A stretch of 64,000 bases of DNA. Source: Komagataeibacter oboediens. Lineage in GTDB: Bacteria; Pseudomonadota; Alphaproteobacteria; Acetobacterales; Acetobacteraceae. The position numbers and the translations under genes were made by a program. The DNA lies in the NCBI RefSeq assembly GCF_003207815.1, contig NZ_NKTX01000012.1, positions 1-64,000 on the forward strand, read 5' to 3'. Shown one piece after another: positions 20,575 through 31,625 of this stretch (the stretch's first letter is position 1; the number at the start of each line of letters is the position of its first letter). The notes beneath the pieces were generated by a model that was not told where the DNA came from, searched no databases, and saw only the letters and a program-made list of their open reading frames with translations.

Positions 20575-21139
20575 CACAGGCCCCGCCCATTCCGGCGGGG
20601 TCGCGGATGCAGCGGGACGGGCTGACATGCCCGTCCTTCCGGCCGGACTGGACGGCCCCGACATAACCGTGGCGGACCGGCGGTGGAACCGTGCCGTCCG
20701 GCATCCGGCACGGCTGGTGGCGCGCGCGGTGGATGCAGCATTGCGGGCCACGGGCCGCCACGGGCCGGTCACGGTCGTACTGGCCGATGACCGCACGGTG
20801 GCGCAGATGAACTGGCGCCATCGCGGGCGCAACAAACCCACCAATGTCCTGACATTCGAATATGCCCCCGCCCATGCGGGTGGCGGCCTGTGGGGTGGTG
20901 ACATCATCATCGCGTTCGAAACGGTGGTGCACGAAGCCCGTGCGGCCGGCCGCACGGTTGCGGCCCATCTGGCACACCTTGTCATTCACGGCGTCCTGCA
21001 TCTGGCCGGGTATGACCATCATCACCCCGGCGAAGCGCGGGAGATGGAGATGCTTGAGGCCAGCACCCTCTCCACCCTTGGCATTGCCAATCCGTGGAAA
21101 CAGGGCCGCATGGCCACCGCACGGGGGATGCGATCATGA
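20558..21139 (+). CDS. ybeY: endoribonuclease YbeY (rRNA maturation factor)
   Basis: 193 residues. The zinc-binding motif HGVLHLAGYDH is complete, with His144, His148 and His154. YbeY is a single-strand-specific RNase needed for 16S rRNA 3' maturation and 70S quality control. The N-terminal 35 residues before ITVADRRW are a non-conserved extension; ATG 20558 has CAGGAG just upstream and is preferred. It overlaps phoH by 17 bp and corC by the sequence ATGA. Confidence 0.93.
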   Translation: MKPRSSTGPAHSGGVADAAGRADMPVLPAGLDGPDITVADRRWNRAVRHPARLVARAVDAALRATGRHGPVTVVLADDRTVAQMNWRHRGRNKPTNVLTFEYAPAHAGGGLWGGDIIIAFETVVHEARAAGRTVAAHLAHLVIHGVLHLAGYDHHHPGEAREMEMLEASTLSTLGIANPWKQGRMATARGMRS

Positions 21140-22050
21140 GCCGCAATGGCAGCGAGCCGGGCGGGGAACCTCCGTCCGGATCGCGCGGCAAGGGATTCCT
21201 GTCGCTGTTCAGCCGCAAACGCGGCGAACAGGGACTGCGCCATTCCATTGCCGCGCTGGTCAAGGAAGCCGATGACGCGGCGGGGGACGAGGCCGATCCC
21301 CGGTCATCCGAACTGGACCGGCAGGAACGCGCCCTGCTGGCCAATGTCCTGCGCCTGCGCGGGATCACGGCCGATGACGTGATGATCCCGCGCGCCGATA
21401 TCGTGGCCATGCCCGTCGATATCAGCCTGGACGAGGCACTGGCCATGATGCGCCGGGAAAACCATTCCCGCATGCCGGTCTATCGTGAGCAGCTTGATGA
21501 CATCGTGGGCATGATCCATGTGAAGGACCTGATCGCCTATGTCGGCACGTCCGAAGCCTTCCGCATGGAACCGCTGCTGCGCCAGCCGCTTATGGTGGCC
21601 CCGCAGCTGCCGGTGCTGGACCTGCTGCTACAGATGCGCCAGCGCCACGTCCACCTTGCGCTGGTGATTGATGAATATGGCGGCATCGACGGTCTGGTCA
21701 CCATCGAGGACCTGATCGAGACGATCGTGGGCGACATATCGGACGAACATGACGAACCGACGGTCAACATGATGCGTGACAGGCCGGATGGCACGCTGGA
21801 TGTGGACGCCCGCACCCCCGTCGCCGCGTTCGAGGAAAAGGTCGGCCCGATCCTGACGCGCGAGGAACGCGAGGCCGAGATCGAGACGGTGGGCGGCCTT
21901 GTCTTCCGTCTGGCCGGTCATGTGCCGACGCGCGGCGAGGTCGTCACCCACGAAAGCGGCATGGTTTTCCGCATCCTTGATGCGGATGCCCGCCATATCC
22001 GCCGCGTGCGTGTGCGCCTGCCCCCGCCCGAGGCGCCGCCGGCCACCTGA
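21136..22050 (+). CDS. corC: CorC/HlyC family CBS-domain protein with transporter-associated domain
   Basis: 304 residues. A hydrophilic N-terminus is followed by two CBS domains (about 75-195: DDVMIPRADIVAMPVD, and MVAPQLPVLDLLLQMRQRHVHLALVIDEYGGIDGLVTIEDL) and a CorC_HlyC domain (about 215-295). No membrane segments. Proteins of this type are linked to magnesium/cobalt efflux or resistance in other bacteria. The ATG at 21136 overlaps the ybeY stop; an extension to 21094 would lie inside ybeY. Apolipoprotein N-acyltransferase, common after corC elsewhere, is not next here. Confidence 0.9.
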   Translation: MSRNGSEPGGEPPSGSRGKGFLSLFSRKRGEQGLRHSIAALVKEADDAAGDEADPRSSELDRQERALLANVLRLRGITADDVMIPRADIVAMPVDISLDEALAMMRRENHSRMPVYREQLDDIVGMIHVKDLIAYVGTSEAFRMEPLLRQPLMVAPQLPVLDLLLQMRQRHVHLALVIDEYGGIDGLVTIEDLIETIVGDISDEHDEPTVNMMRDRPDGTLDVDARTPVAAFEEKVGPILTREEREAEIETVGGLVFRLAGHVPTRGEVVTHESGMVFRILDADARHIRRVRVRLPPPEAPPAT

Positions 22051-22191
22051 CACAGCCCGGCACGCCCGCGCCCGTACCCGCGGGCGTGCCCTTGCCGCGT
22101 GGAATGGATTTACGTGCGCCCGTCGCCTCTTTACACTCGCCGCGCCGGGGATTTATCCCCCACCCAGTCCCACACCGGAGAGTGACCCGTG

Positions 22192-22815
22192 ATGCCCATC
22201 AAACGCCGCACCCTGCTTGCCCTTGCCCCCGCGCTGATCACCAGCGGTGGCCTGCTGTCCGGCAGGGCCGTGGCGCAGGCCGCCGACCCGCGCCTGTCCA
22301 TCCGTGCGGTGGGCAACCCGTCGGCCAAGGTGCATGTGGAGGAATGGTTCTCCCTGACGTGCACGCACTGCGCGCGCTTCGCCGCAGAAGTGTTTCCCGA
22401 AATCCGCACGAAGCTGGTCGATACGGGACGCGTGTATTACATTTTCCGTGATTTCCCGCTGGACCAGGTGGCGCTGACCGCATCCATGGTGGCGCGCGCC
22501 CTGCCGCCCGAACGGTATGAACCCTTCGTGCTGGCCCTGCTGTCCAGCCAGGACCGCTGGGCATTCGGCAAGGACGTGAACCCCGAGGAACAGATCCAGA
22601 AAATGGCCGCACTGGCCGGCATGTCCGCCGATACGTTCCAGCAGACCGTTCATGACGACAAGCTGCGCCACGCCATCATGGACGAGGAAGACCGCGCGCA
22701 GGCGCAGTACAAGATCGACGGCACACCCACCTTCCGCTTCAACGACAGGGAACAGGTGGCGCAGGAACTGACGTACGAGGAGTTCGCCAAGAAGGTCGAA
22801 GCGGCGGCACAGTGA
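22192..22815 (+). CDS. DsbA-like periplasmic thiol:disulfide interchange protein
   Basis: 207 residues. A signal peptide of the Arg-rich type (MPIKRRTLLALAPALITSG...AVAQA|AD) is followed by a thioredoxin fold with active site CTHC at 57-60, a helical insertion and the cis-proline loop GTPTF near 181-185. It belongs to the DsbA/BdbD-like group with a truncated form. GGAGAG lies about 12 bases upstream; a GTG at 22189 directly before the ATG is an equal alternative. It precedes smc by 16 bp, an arrangement seen in other Rhodospirillales. Confidence 0.87.
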   Translation: MPIKRRTLLALAPALITSGGLLSGRAVAQAADPRLSIRAVGNPSAKVHVEEWFSLTCTHCARFAAEVFPEIRTKLVDTGRVYYIFRDFPLDQVALTASMVARALPPERYEPFVLALLSSQDRWAFGKDVNPEEQIQKMAALAGMSADTFQQTVHDDKLRHAIMDEEDRAQAQYKIDGTPTFRFNDREQVAQELTYEEFAKKVEAAAQ

Positions 22816-22831
22816 CCGGGGCCATTCCGTT

Positions 22832-25800
22832 ATGACCGCCCGTTTCGTCCGGCTGCGCATCGCAGGGTTCAAAAGCTTCGCCGACCCGGTTTCCGTCGAT
22901 ATCCTGCCGGGACTTACGGGCATTGTCGGGCCGAACGGCTGTGGCAAGTCCAACGTGGTCGAGGCCCTGCGCTGGGTCATGGGGGAAACCAATGCCCGCT
23001 CACTACGTGGCGGGGAGATGGATGACCTGATCTTCGCCGGGACCACTGCGCGCGCGGCACGGAACATGGCCGAGGTCACCCTGACGCTGGATGGCGCGGC
23101 CGACGTCGCCCCCCCGCCCTTTCAGGGGCAGGACGAACTGCAGGTCTGCAGGCGGGCCGAACGGGGCGCAGGCAGCGGCTACCGCATCAACGGCCGCACC
23201 ACGCGCGGGCGCGACGTGCAGACGTTGTTTGCCGATCTGGCGTCGGGTGCCCGGTCATCGGCCATGGTCAGCCAGGGCCGCGTCTCCGCGCTGGTCAACG
23301 CACGCCCTGAGGAACGTCGCACCATTTTGGAAGAAGCCGCAGGCATTACCGGCCTGCATGGCCGCCGGCACGAAGCCGAACTGAAGCTGCGCGCGACCGA
23401 AGCCAACCTTGCCCGCGCCGAAGACCTGCGCATCCAGCTTGAGGCCCGGCTGGGCGACCTGCAGGAACAGTCCGAACAGGCGGGCCGTTACCGGGAACTG
23501 TCGCAGGGGCTGCGGGAATCGGAAACCGCCCTGCTGGCCCTGCTGCATGCCCGCGCGCACAAGGCCGTGGCCGACAGCGAAACCGCACTGCATGCCGCAC
23601 GCCGCGACCTGAAGGCCGCCGAGGAAGTGACCGAAGGTGCGGTGATCGCGGATTACGAAGTCACCCGGACGCTGCCCGCGCTGCGTGAGGAACTGGACAC
23701 ACGCCGCACCGAACTTGAACGTTTCAAGGTCCGCGCCGAAACCATTGCCGAGGAACTGGCCCGCGCCGAATCCGCGCTGGAAACCGCCCGCACGCGGCTT
23801 GCGGAATGCGAAACCGTGCATGCAGCCGCCCTTGCCCGGCGCGATGATGCCACCGTCATGCGCGACCGGCTGGCGGCGGAACGCACGCAGGTGGAAGAGC
23901 GCCTGTCCGCCCTGCCCGCATTGTGTGACACGGCGCAGGCGGAACGCGCGGAACTGGCGCAGGCCCTGACGGATATGGCCGCGCGCGTGGAACAGGCGAC
24001 CACCACCCTGCGCGAAGCCCAGCTCCAGACCACGCAGGCGCGCGGCGTGCTGGACGCCGCGACTGCGGCGCATGAACGCCTTGTGGCCCAGCAGACGGAA
24101 CTGGCTGCCGAAATCGCGGACCTTGAAGCCGCCATGCCGACCGAGGCCGCGATTGCTGAACATGACGCGCAGATAGCCCGGGCCGAACAGGACGCGACCG
24201 GGGCGCTGGCCACGCGTGAAGCCGCAATCCATGCCCATTCGGAAGCCGTGCTGCAGGCTGGCCTTGCCCGCAATGCCGCCACCGAAAGCCGTCGCGTGCA
24301 TGAACAGGCAACCCATGACGCCAATGCGGTGCGCGACCGGTTGGACGCGCTGGAACGCAACATCGCCAGCGTGCGCACGCATGTGGAAAAGGCCCGCGCC
24401 AGCCTTGTACCCGAAACCGAGCGCCAGCGCCTGACAGAGGTGGTGGAGGATGCGGAGCGCGCGCTCGCCACCATTCGCGCGGAACTGGGGGGCGCGGAAG
24501 AAGCCCGCGCGCAGGCCACACAGGCGGACATACAGGCCAATGCCCGGCTGAAGGACGCCCGATCCACCCGGCAGGGCGCGGAAGAAGCCCTGCGCACGGC
24601 ACGCGCGGCGCGACAGCGCGCGCAGGGTGAAGTGGACACGCTGGCCACCAGCATGGAGCGCCTGCGCGCGCAGGCAGTGCCGGATGCAGACCTGCAGGCC
24701 CTTGTCACCCGGCGCAAAGCCGCCGAAGCCGCGCTGGAAACCGCACGCCAGCACATGGCCACGACCGAGGCCGCCGCCGTTGCCGCCACGCGCGACGACG
24801 AAGCCTGCGCCAGCCGCCTGTCGCAGGCACGTGCCACCCTGTCGGGCCTTGAAGCGGAATCTGACGGCCTTGCCCGTGCATTGCAGAGCGATAGCGATAC
24901 GGACCACGCGCCGGCAGCCGGGGTAACGCTGGCGGAAAGCCTGCATGTGCCGACCGGGCTGGAAACGGCGCTGGCCGTCGTGCTGTCGGACGGGCTGAAT
25001 GCGACACTGAAGGGCAAGGCCCCGCGTGAATGGCACGACCTGCCCGCGACCGCGCCCGCTCCTTTCCCCGCGGCAGGCATCCAGCCGCTCTCTGCCCTGC
25101 TGGACGCGCCGCCCGCCCTGTCACGCGCACTGGGTGCCGCCGGGCTGCTGCCCGATGGCATGGATGGGGCCGGACTGCAGGCAGATCTTGCGCCGGGGCA
25201 GTGCCTCGTCACGCGCGATGGCGCGCTGTGGCGGTGGGATGGCTATGCACAGGCCCCCAACCTGCCCGGACGTGCGGCACTGCGGCTGAAGCAGCTTGGC
25301 CGCCTGCGCACGCTGCGCGCCGAACTGGAACAGGCACGCACCGAAATCCCGGCGCTGGAACAGGCCGCCACCGCCGCAGGCCAGGCCCGGCAGCAGGCGG
25401 CGCAGGCACTGGAGAGCGCCCGCACGTCCCGCGCAGATGCCGAGAACACGCTGGAAACCTGCCGCACGCAGGAAGCCGACCTGTCACGGCGGCACGCGAC
25501 AGTCGCAGCCCAGATCGACACGCTGGCCGTGCAGCAGGACACGGCAACCGCCGCGCTGAAGGAAGCCGAAGCTGCCTGCGCCCGCGCCCTGGCACAGGAA
25601 GCCAGCCTGCCGGACCTTGCACAGCTGGAACAGGCGCAGCAGGCCGCCAGCACGAAGGCCACGCAGGCACAGGCGCATGAAAGCGGGCTGCGCACCGCCC
25701 GGCAGCAGGCCGAAGCCCGGGTGGAACAGGCCCGTCAGGCCCTGCAGGCCACCATGTCCAGCCACAGCGAGGCCGAAACCCGCCTGCAGGCCATGCAGCC

Positions 25801-27382
25801 CGAACTGGCGCGGCTGGAAACCGACCGCGATGCGCTGGCGGCCGAACTGGCCACCCGTCGCGAACACCTTGCCGCCCTGCCCGCCCCCGACATTGCCGAA
25901 GGGGCCGCACAGCAGGCCGCGACCGCCGCCACCGACGCGGAACGGGCCCTGCGGCAGGCCCGCGACGCGGTGGACACCACGACCGCGCAACTGGACCATG
26001 CACGCGCCACCCGCGCGGCCATGGAACAGAAAATGCGCGAAACCGGCACCCGGCTGGACGCCCGCCGTGCACGGATGGCCGACCTGTCCCTTGCCGTGCA
26101 GCAGGGTGATGAGGCGGTGGGCACCGCACGGGCGCGACTGGCGGCGCTGCCTGATATTGCCGGGCTGGAACACGCGCTGGCCGAACTGCGCACGCAGGAT
26201 GACGCCCTGCGCACGCAGGACCATGAACGCCGCGACACGCTGGCGCGCCTGCAGGCGGAAGACGCCAGCCTGCACCAGCGTTTCGAAGCATCAGCGCAGG
26301 AAATGGCGCAGTGGACCGCCCGTGTCGAAGCGGCGACACTGGAAGCGGAGGCCGCACGGGCTCGGCTGGGCAATGCGCAGGCTGAATACGAACGTCTGGC
26401 CCCGGAACCCGTGGCCGTGCGTGCACGGCGCGATGCCATTGCAACCGAACTGGAACAGTATGCGGCCAGCCACGACGTGGCGGCGACCGCATTGCAGCAG
26501 GCACAGGACCGCCAGTCTGAACTGCAGGCAGGCCGTCGCACGGCGGAGGAAGTCCTGACCGCCGCGCGTGAGGAACTGGTCCGTGCCGAAGGCAGGCGCG
26601 AACAGGCGCAGGTGCTTCTGGCGCAGCTACAGGCGGAATCGCAGCCACCTGCCGGCGTGATCCCCACGGATCTGAGCGTGAATGCCGAAACCGGCCTGCG
26701 CCGCAAGGTGGCCCGCCTGACGCGCCAGCGCGATGATCTTGGCCCCGTCAACCTGCGTGCCGAACTTGAGGCGCAGGACGCGTCCGGCAGGATCGACACC
26801 ATCCTGCATGAACGTGATGAACTGCAATCGGCCATTGCCCGCCTGCGTGGCATGATCGGGCAACTGAACCGTGAAGGGCGCGAACGGCTGATGGCCGTGT
26901 TTTCCCAGATCGACCAGCATTTCCAGTCCCTGTTTTCGCGCATGTTCAATGGTGGGCGCGCGCATCTGGGCATGGTGGGCAATGATGATCCGCTGCAGGC
27001 CGGGCTGGAAATCTATGCCCAGCCACCGGGCAAGAAACTGGCGACGCTGTCCCTGCTTTCGGGTGGGGAGCAGGCGCTGACGGCACTGTCGCTGATTTTT
27101 GCGGTTTTCCGCTGTAATCCCGCCCCCATCTGCGTGCTGGACGAGGTCGATGCACCACTGGATGACGCCAATGTGGGACGTTTCTGCGCCCTGCTGGGCG
27201 ACATGGTGGCCGAAGCGGGCACGCGTTTCCTGGTCGTGACCCACCATCAGCTGACCATGGCGCATATGGACCGGCTGTATGGCGTGACGATGCAGGAACG
27301 CGGGGTCAGCCGCGTGCTGTCGGTCGATCTGGAACGCGCCACCGAAATGGTGGATACCCCGCCAGCTACGCCGCTTCTGTAA
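22832..27382 (+). CDS. smc: chromosome segregation protein SMC
   Basis: 1516 residues, longer than the 1150-1200 of most bacterial SMCs. N-terminal head has Walker A GPNGCGKS at 33-40; two long coiled-coil arms rich in Ala, Glu, Arg and Gln surround a hinge at about 690-820; the C-terminal head has the ABC signature LSGGEQALTALSL near 1409 and Walker B VLDEVDAPLDD near 1435. SMC dimerises with ScpA/ScpB to organise the chromosome. The extra length lies in the coiled-coil arms. The gene ends next to a dispersed hairpin repeat and a strong terminator. Confidence 0.96.
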   Translation: MTARFVRLRIAGFKSFADPVSVDILPGLTGIVGPNGCGKSNVVEALRWVMGETNARSLRGGEMDDLIFAGTTARAARNMAEVTLTLDGAADVAPPPFQGQDELQVCRRAERGAGSGYRINGRTTRGRDVQTLFADLASGARSSAMVSQGRVSALVNARPEERRTILEEAAGITGLHGRRHEAELKLRATEANLARAEDLRIQLEARLGDLQEQSEQAGRYRELSQGLRESETALLALLHARAHKAVADSETALHAARRDLKAAEEVTEGAVIADYEVTRTLPALREELDTRRTELERFKVRAETIAEELARAESALETARTRLAECETVHAAALARRDDATVMRDRLAAERTQVEERLSALPALCDTAQAERAELAQALTDMAARVEQATTTLREAQLQTTQARGVLDAATAAHERLVAQQTELAAEIADLEAAMPTEAAIAEHDAQIARAEQDATGALATREAAIHAHSEAVLQAGLARNAATESRRVHEQATHDANAVRDRLDALERNIASVRTHVEKARASLVPETERQRLTEVVEDAERALATIRAELGGAEEARAQATQADIQANARLKDARSTRQGAEEALRTARAARQRAQGEVDTLATSMERLRAQAVPDADLQALVTRRKAAEAALETARQHMATTEAAAVAATRDDEACASRLSQARATLSGLEAESDGLARALQSDSDTDHAPAAGVTLAESLHVPTGLETALAVVLSDGLNATLKGKAPREWHDLPATAPAPFPAAGIQPLSALLDAPPALSRALGAAGLLPDGMDGAGLQADLAPGQCLVTRDGALWRWDGYAQAPNLPGRAALRLKQLGRLRTLRAELEQARTEIPALEQAATAAGQARQQAAQALESARTSRADAENTLETCRTQEADLSRRHATVAAQIDTLAVQQDTATAALKEAEAACARALAQEASLPDLAQLEQAQQAASTKATQAQAHESGLRTARQQAEARVEQARQALQATMSSHSEAETRLQAMQPELARLETDRDALAAELATRREHLAALPAPDIAEGAAQQAATAATDAERALRQARDAVDTTTAQLDHARATRAAMEQKMRETGTRLDARRARMADLSLAVQQGDEAVGTARARLAALPDIAGLEHALAELRTQDDALRTQDHERRDTLARLQAEDASLHQRFEASAQEMAQWTARVEAATLEAEAARARLGNAQAEYERLAPEPVAVRARRDAIATELEQYAASHDVAATALQQAQDRQSELQAGRRTAEEVLTAAREELVRAEGRREQAQVLLAQLQAESQPPAGVIPTDLSVNAETGLRRKVARLTRQRDDLGPVNLRAELEAQDASGRIDTILHERDELQSAIARLRGMIGQLNREGRERLMAVFSQIDQHFQSLFSRMFNGGRAHLGMVGNDDPLQAGLEIYAQPPGKKLATLSLLSGGEQALTALSLIFAVFRCNPAPICVLDEVDAPLDDANVGRFCALLGDMVAEAGTRFLVVTHHQLTMAHMDRLYGVTMQERGVSRVLSVDLERATEMVDTPPATPLL

Positions 27383-27394
27383 CTGAATGAACGT

Positions 27395-27475
27395 TTTTGG
27401 GTGCCACCTTTCTGGAAAAACGGCGGCACGCTTTCGAAGCTTTTTGAAAAAAGCTTCACCAACAACTTCTGAATT
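27395..27475. repeat. dispersed hairpin repeat, copy 1 (after smc)
   Basis: Begins with GGTGCCACCTTTCTGG and an imperfect arm GGCGGCAC, then a perfect palindrome GAAGCTTTTT (27436-27445) / AAAAAGCTTC (27448-27457), then TCACCAACAACTTCT. Similar sequence occurs at about 35186, 35296, 37371, 52327 and 62830. The first two hairpins may help end smc transcription. Confidence 0.65.
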
Positions 27476-27500
27476 TCAAACCGGCATCCGGTCCGTAATA

Positions 27501-27541
27501 AAAACAGGCCTGTGGGAACCATTCTCCCACAGGCCTGTTTT
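27501..27541. terminator. strong bidirectional terminator between smc and aarC
   Basis: Perfect 17-bp inverted repeat, arms 27501-27517 and 27525-27541, 7-nt loop, flanked by A-run on one side and T-run on the other (AAAACAGGCC ... GGCCTGTTTT). Serves both convergent genes. Confidence 0.93.
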
Positions 27542-27642
27542 ACAGTACGGCGTGTATGAACGAGAGAGGGACGACGTGCCTGCGCCGTCCGCTCCCCCTT
27601 CCCGCAGGCATCCCGTTTCCATGTGGAAACAGGGATTTGCAC

Positions 27643-29676
<2,034 letters not shown>

Positions 29677-30480
29677 TTGAGACGCCGATTTCCCTCTCAC
29701 AGGCCTGTCATGGCACGGGAAGGCACGCCCCCGCCCGCCCCGGCGAGGGAGCCGCCACCCCCATTCCCCACCCTGCCGACGCACCCGCTGAAGGACCTGC
29801 TGGCCGGACGCCCCCTGCGCGTGGTGGGGGACGTGCATGGCGACCTGTATGCCTTCCGCCACGCCGCGGCGACCGATCGGTTCGTCATACAGCTGGGAGA
29901 CCTGGTGGATTACGGTCCCGACAGCGCGGGGGCGTTCCGCCTGATGCAGCAGCTGATTGATGAACGGCGCGGGCTGTTCATCCTGGGCAATCATGACCGC
30001 AAGCTGGCCCGTGCGCTGCAGGGCCGCAAGATGCGCCGCGACCCGCCATTGATGGAAACGCTGACCCAGTTCACGGCGGAAGAAAATAGCGACGTGTTCC
30101 AGCGTGCGCTGGCGGACCTGTCGCATGCGCCCGCGTGGATCGTGCTGGGACAATCGATATTCGTGCATGGCGGGTTTCACGTGCGCATGCTGGGCGAACT
30201 GCCGCCACCGGGGCTGGGCACCGTGACGCCGCTGCTGTCGCGCGCGCTGTTTGGCGAGACAACGGGCCGGATGCAGAAGGACGGCTATCCTGAACGTCGG
30301 CTGAACTGGGTCGATCATATCCCGGCGGGCTATACGGTCTATTGCGGGCATGACCGCCGGTCCACCGACGGGCGGCCATGGGTCCGGCAGGGCAGAATGG
30401 GCGGGCGGGCCATCTTTACCGATACCGGCGCGGGCAAGGGTGGCCATCTGGCATGGATCGACCTGCCGCCCATCGTGTAA
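29677..30480 (+). CDS. metallophosphoesterase (calcineurin-like, PrpA/ApaH type)
   Basis: 267 residues from TTG 29677. The metal-binding motifs are complete: GDVHGD at 51-56, GDLVDYG at 74-80, GNHD at 104-107, then HGGF and YCGHDRR. The first 40 residues are a Pro-rich tail without signal peptide features. The fold covers Ser/Thr phosphoprotein phosphatases and diadenosine tetraphosphatases; the substrate cannot be told here. It is the first gene of a + strand run leading through chorismate mutase and sixA to citrate synthase. Confidence 0.8.
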   Translation: MRRRFPSHRPVMAREGTPPPAPAREPPPPFPTLPTHPLKDLLAGRPLRVVGDVHGDLYAFRHAAATDRFVIQLGDLVDYGPDSAGAFRLMQQLIDERRGLFILGNHDRKLARALQGRKMRRDPPLMETLTQFTAEENSDVFQRALADLSHAPAWIVLGQSIFVHGGFHVRMLGELPPPGLGTVTPLLSRALFGETTGRMQKDGYPERRLNWVDHIPAGYTVYCGHDRRSTDGRPWVRQGRMGGRAIFTDTGAGKGGHLAWIDLPPIV

Positions 30481-30530
30481 GAACCCGGCGGACGACAAGA
30501 ATTCCCATACCTTCAGGAGAGCCTTCCCCC

Positions 30531-30848
30531 ATGAACACCACCCAGGCCACGCAGGATGCCGCGCAGTCCAAGCTGGAGGAACTGCGCCGCAGCATCGACA
30601 ATATCGATGCGGCCCTGATCTATATGCTGGCCGAGCGTTTCCGCCATACGCAGGCGGTGGGAAAGCTGAAGGCAACCAACCACATGCCCCCCGCCGACCC
30701 CGCGCGGGAAGCCCGCCAGGTCGCGCGCCTGCGCCAGCTGGCCCAGTCAGCCCAGCTGGACCCAGATTTTGCCGAGAAATTCCTGGCCTTCATCATCCGT
30801 GAGGTCATCCGCCACCACGAAGCCATTGCCGCCAGCGAAGGGCGGTAA
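30531..30848 (+). CDS. chorismate mutase type II (AroQ)
   Basis: 105 residues, a single all-helical AroQ domain. The first helix LEELRRSIDNIDAALIYMLAERFRHTQAVGKLKA carries the conserved Arg and Lys that hold chorismate; the third helix FAEKFLAFIIREVIRHHEAI completes the fold. It converts chorismate to prephenate for Phe/Tyr synthesis. Not fused to prephenate dehydratase or dehydrogenase. CAGGAG lies about 14 bases before the ATG. The next gene, sixA, starts 6 bp after its stop. Confidence 0.88.
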   Translation: MNTTQATQDAAQSKLEELRRSIDNIDAALIYMLAERFRHTQAVGKLKATNHMPPADPAREARQVARLRQLAQSAQLDPDFAEKFLAFIIREVIRHHEAIAASEGR

Positions 30849-30854
30849 TCCCCC

Positions 30855-31406
30855 ATGACCGACATGCCCGCGGGCAGCCCGCAAGTCGCCCGGCAGATGG
30901 TGCTGATGCGCCACGCGCAGGCCGCCCCTGCCCCATTTGGTGAAATGGGCATACAGGCGGACCTGAACCGCCCCCTGACGCCACATGGCCGCCAGGGCGC
31001 AGCCCGTCAGGGCGCTGTGCTGCGGGCTCGGCATTTCGTGCCGGACCTGATCATGGTCAGTCCGGCGGTGCGCACGTGCCAGACGCTGGAGGCAATCGGA
31101 TCATTTTATGGCGATCGGCAACCCGATATCCGATATGTGAACGCGCTGTATGACGCAGCCCCACAAACCATTCGTGACCTGCTGTATGAGGTGCCGGATA
31201 AAGCAAACAATATCATGATATTAGCCCACAATCCCGGCCTGCAGGCACTGGTTGCGCACTGGGCTGCGCGCCATTGTCCGCCCGACGCGGAAAATGCGCT
31301 GCAACAGGGCTTCCCACCGGCCGCAATGGCCTGCTTTACCGCCACGAAAGCCTGGAATCAGGCAGAAGACGGGGATATCCGCCTGCAGGACCTGTCTTGC
31401 CAATAA
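30855..31406 (+). CDS. sixA: SixA-like histidine phosphatase
   Basis: 183 residues, histidine phosphatase superfamily. The catalytic LMRHAQA motif is at about residues 17-23, followed by RPLTPHGRQGAARQ, SPAVRTCQT and the second His in ILAHNPGLQ. SixA dephosphorylates phosphohistidine, e.g. on HPt or PTS-related proteins. A sixA-like gene beside citrate synthase and aarC is known from acetic acid resistance loci of Acetobacter (from memory). Here it precedes citrate synthase by 219 bp. Confidence 0.85.
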   Translation: MTDMPAGSPQVARQMVLMRHAQAAPAPFGEMGIQADLNRPLTPHGRQGAARQGAVLRARHFVPDLIMVSPAVRTCQTLEAIGSFYGDRQPDIRYVNALYDAAPQTIRDLLYEVPDKANNIMILAHNPGLQALVAHWAARHCPPDAENALQQGFPPAAMACFTATKAWNQAEDGDIRLQDLSCQ

Positions 31407-31625
31407 TGTCATTGCCGCAGGCAGGGGGGACGGATTGCCACGACGGGGCTTTCGTTCCTATCGTCAGTGCCAAGGCCCGCTGACCGCCGCACCTGCGGCG
31501 CACGGGTATATAAATTTGGGCAGACATACCAACTGTCGCACGAACGACAGGATGCCCGGAGGTTGGAGACATGTGCCGCCCTGCCCCGATGTGCGCGGGA
31601 CCGGCACCCAAGAGGAGTGTTGTAG
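31407..31625 (+). promoter_or_regulatory. upstream region of citrate synthase
   Basis: 219 bp without a gene. It contains the AT-rich run GGTATATAAATTTGG near 31505 that looks like a -10 region, and a small inverted repeat CTGTCG / CGACAG near 31533-31548 just after it. A matching -35 is not obvious. GAGGAG at about 31611 is the ribosome site of citrate synthase. The distance and motifs suggest that citrate synthase has its own promoter. Confidence 0.35.
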
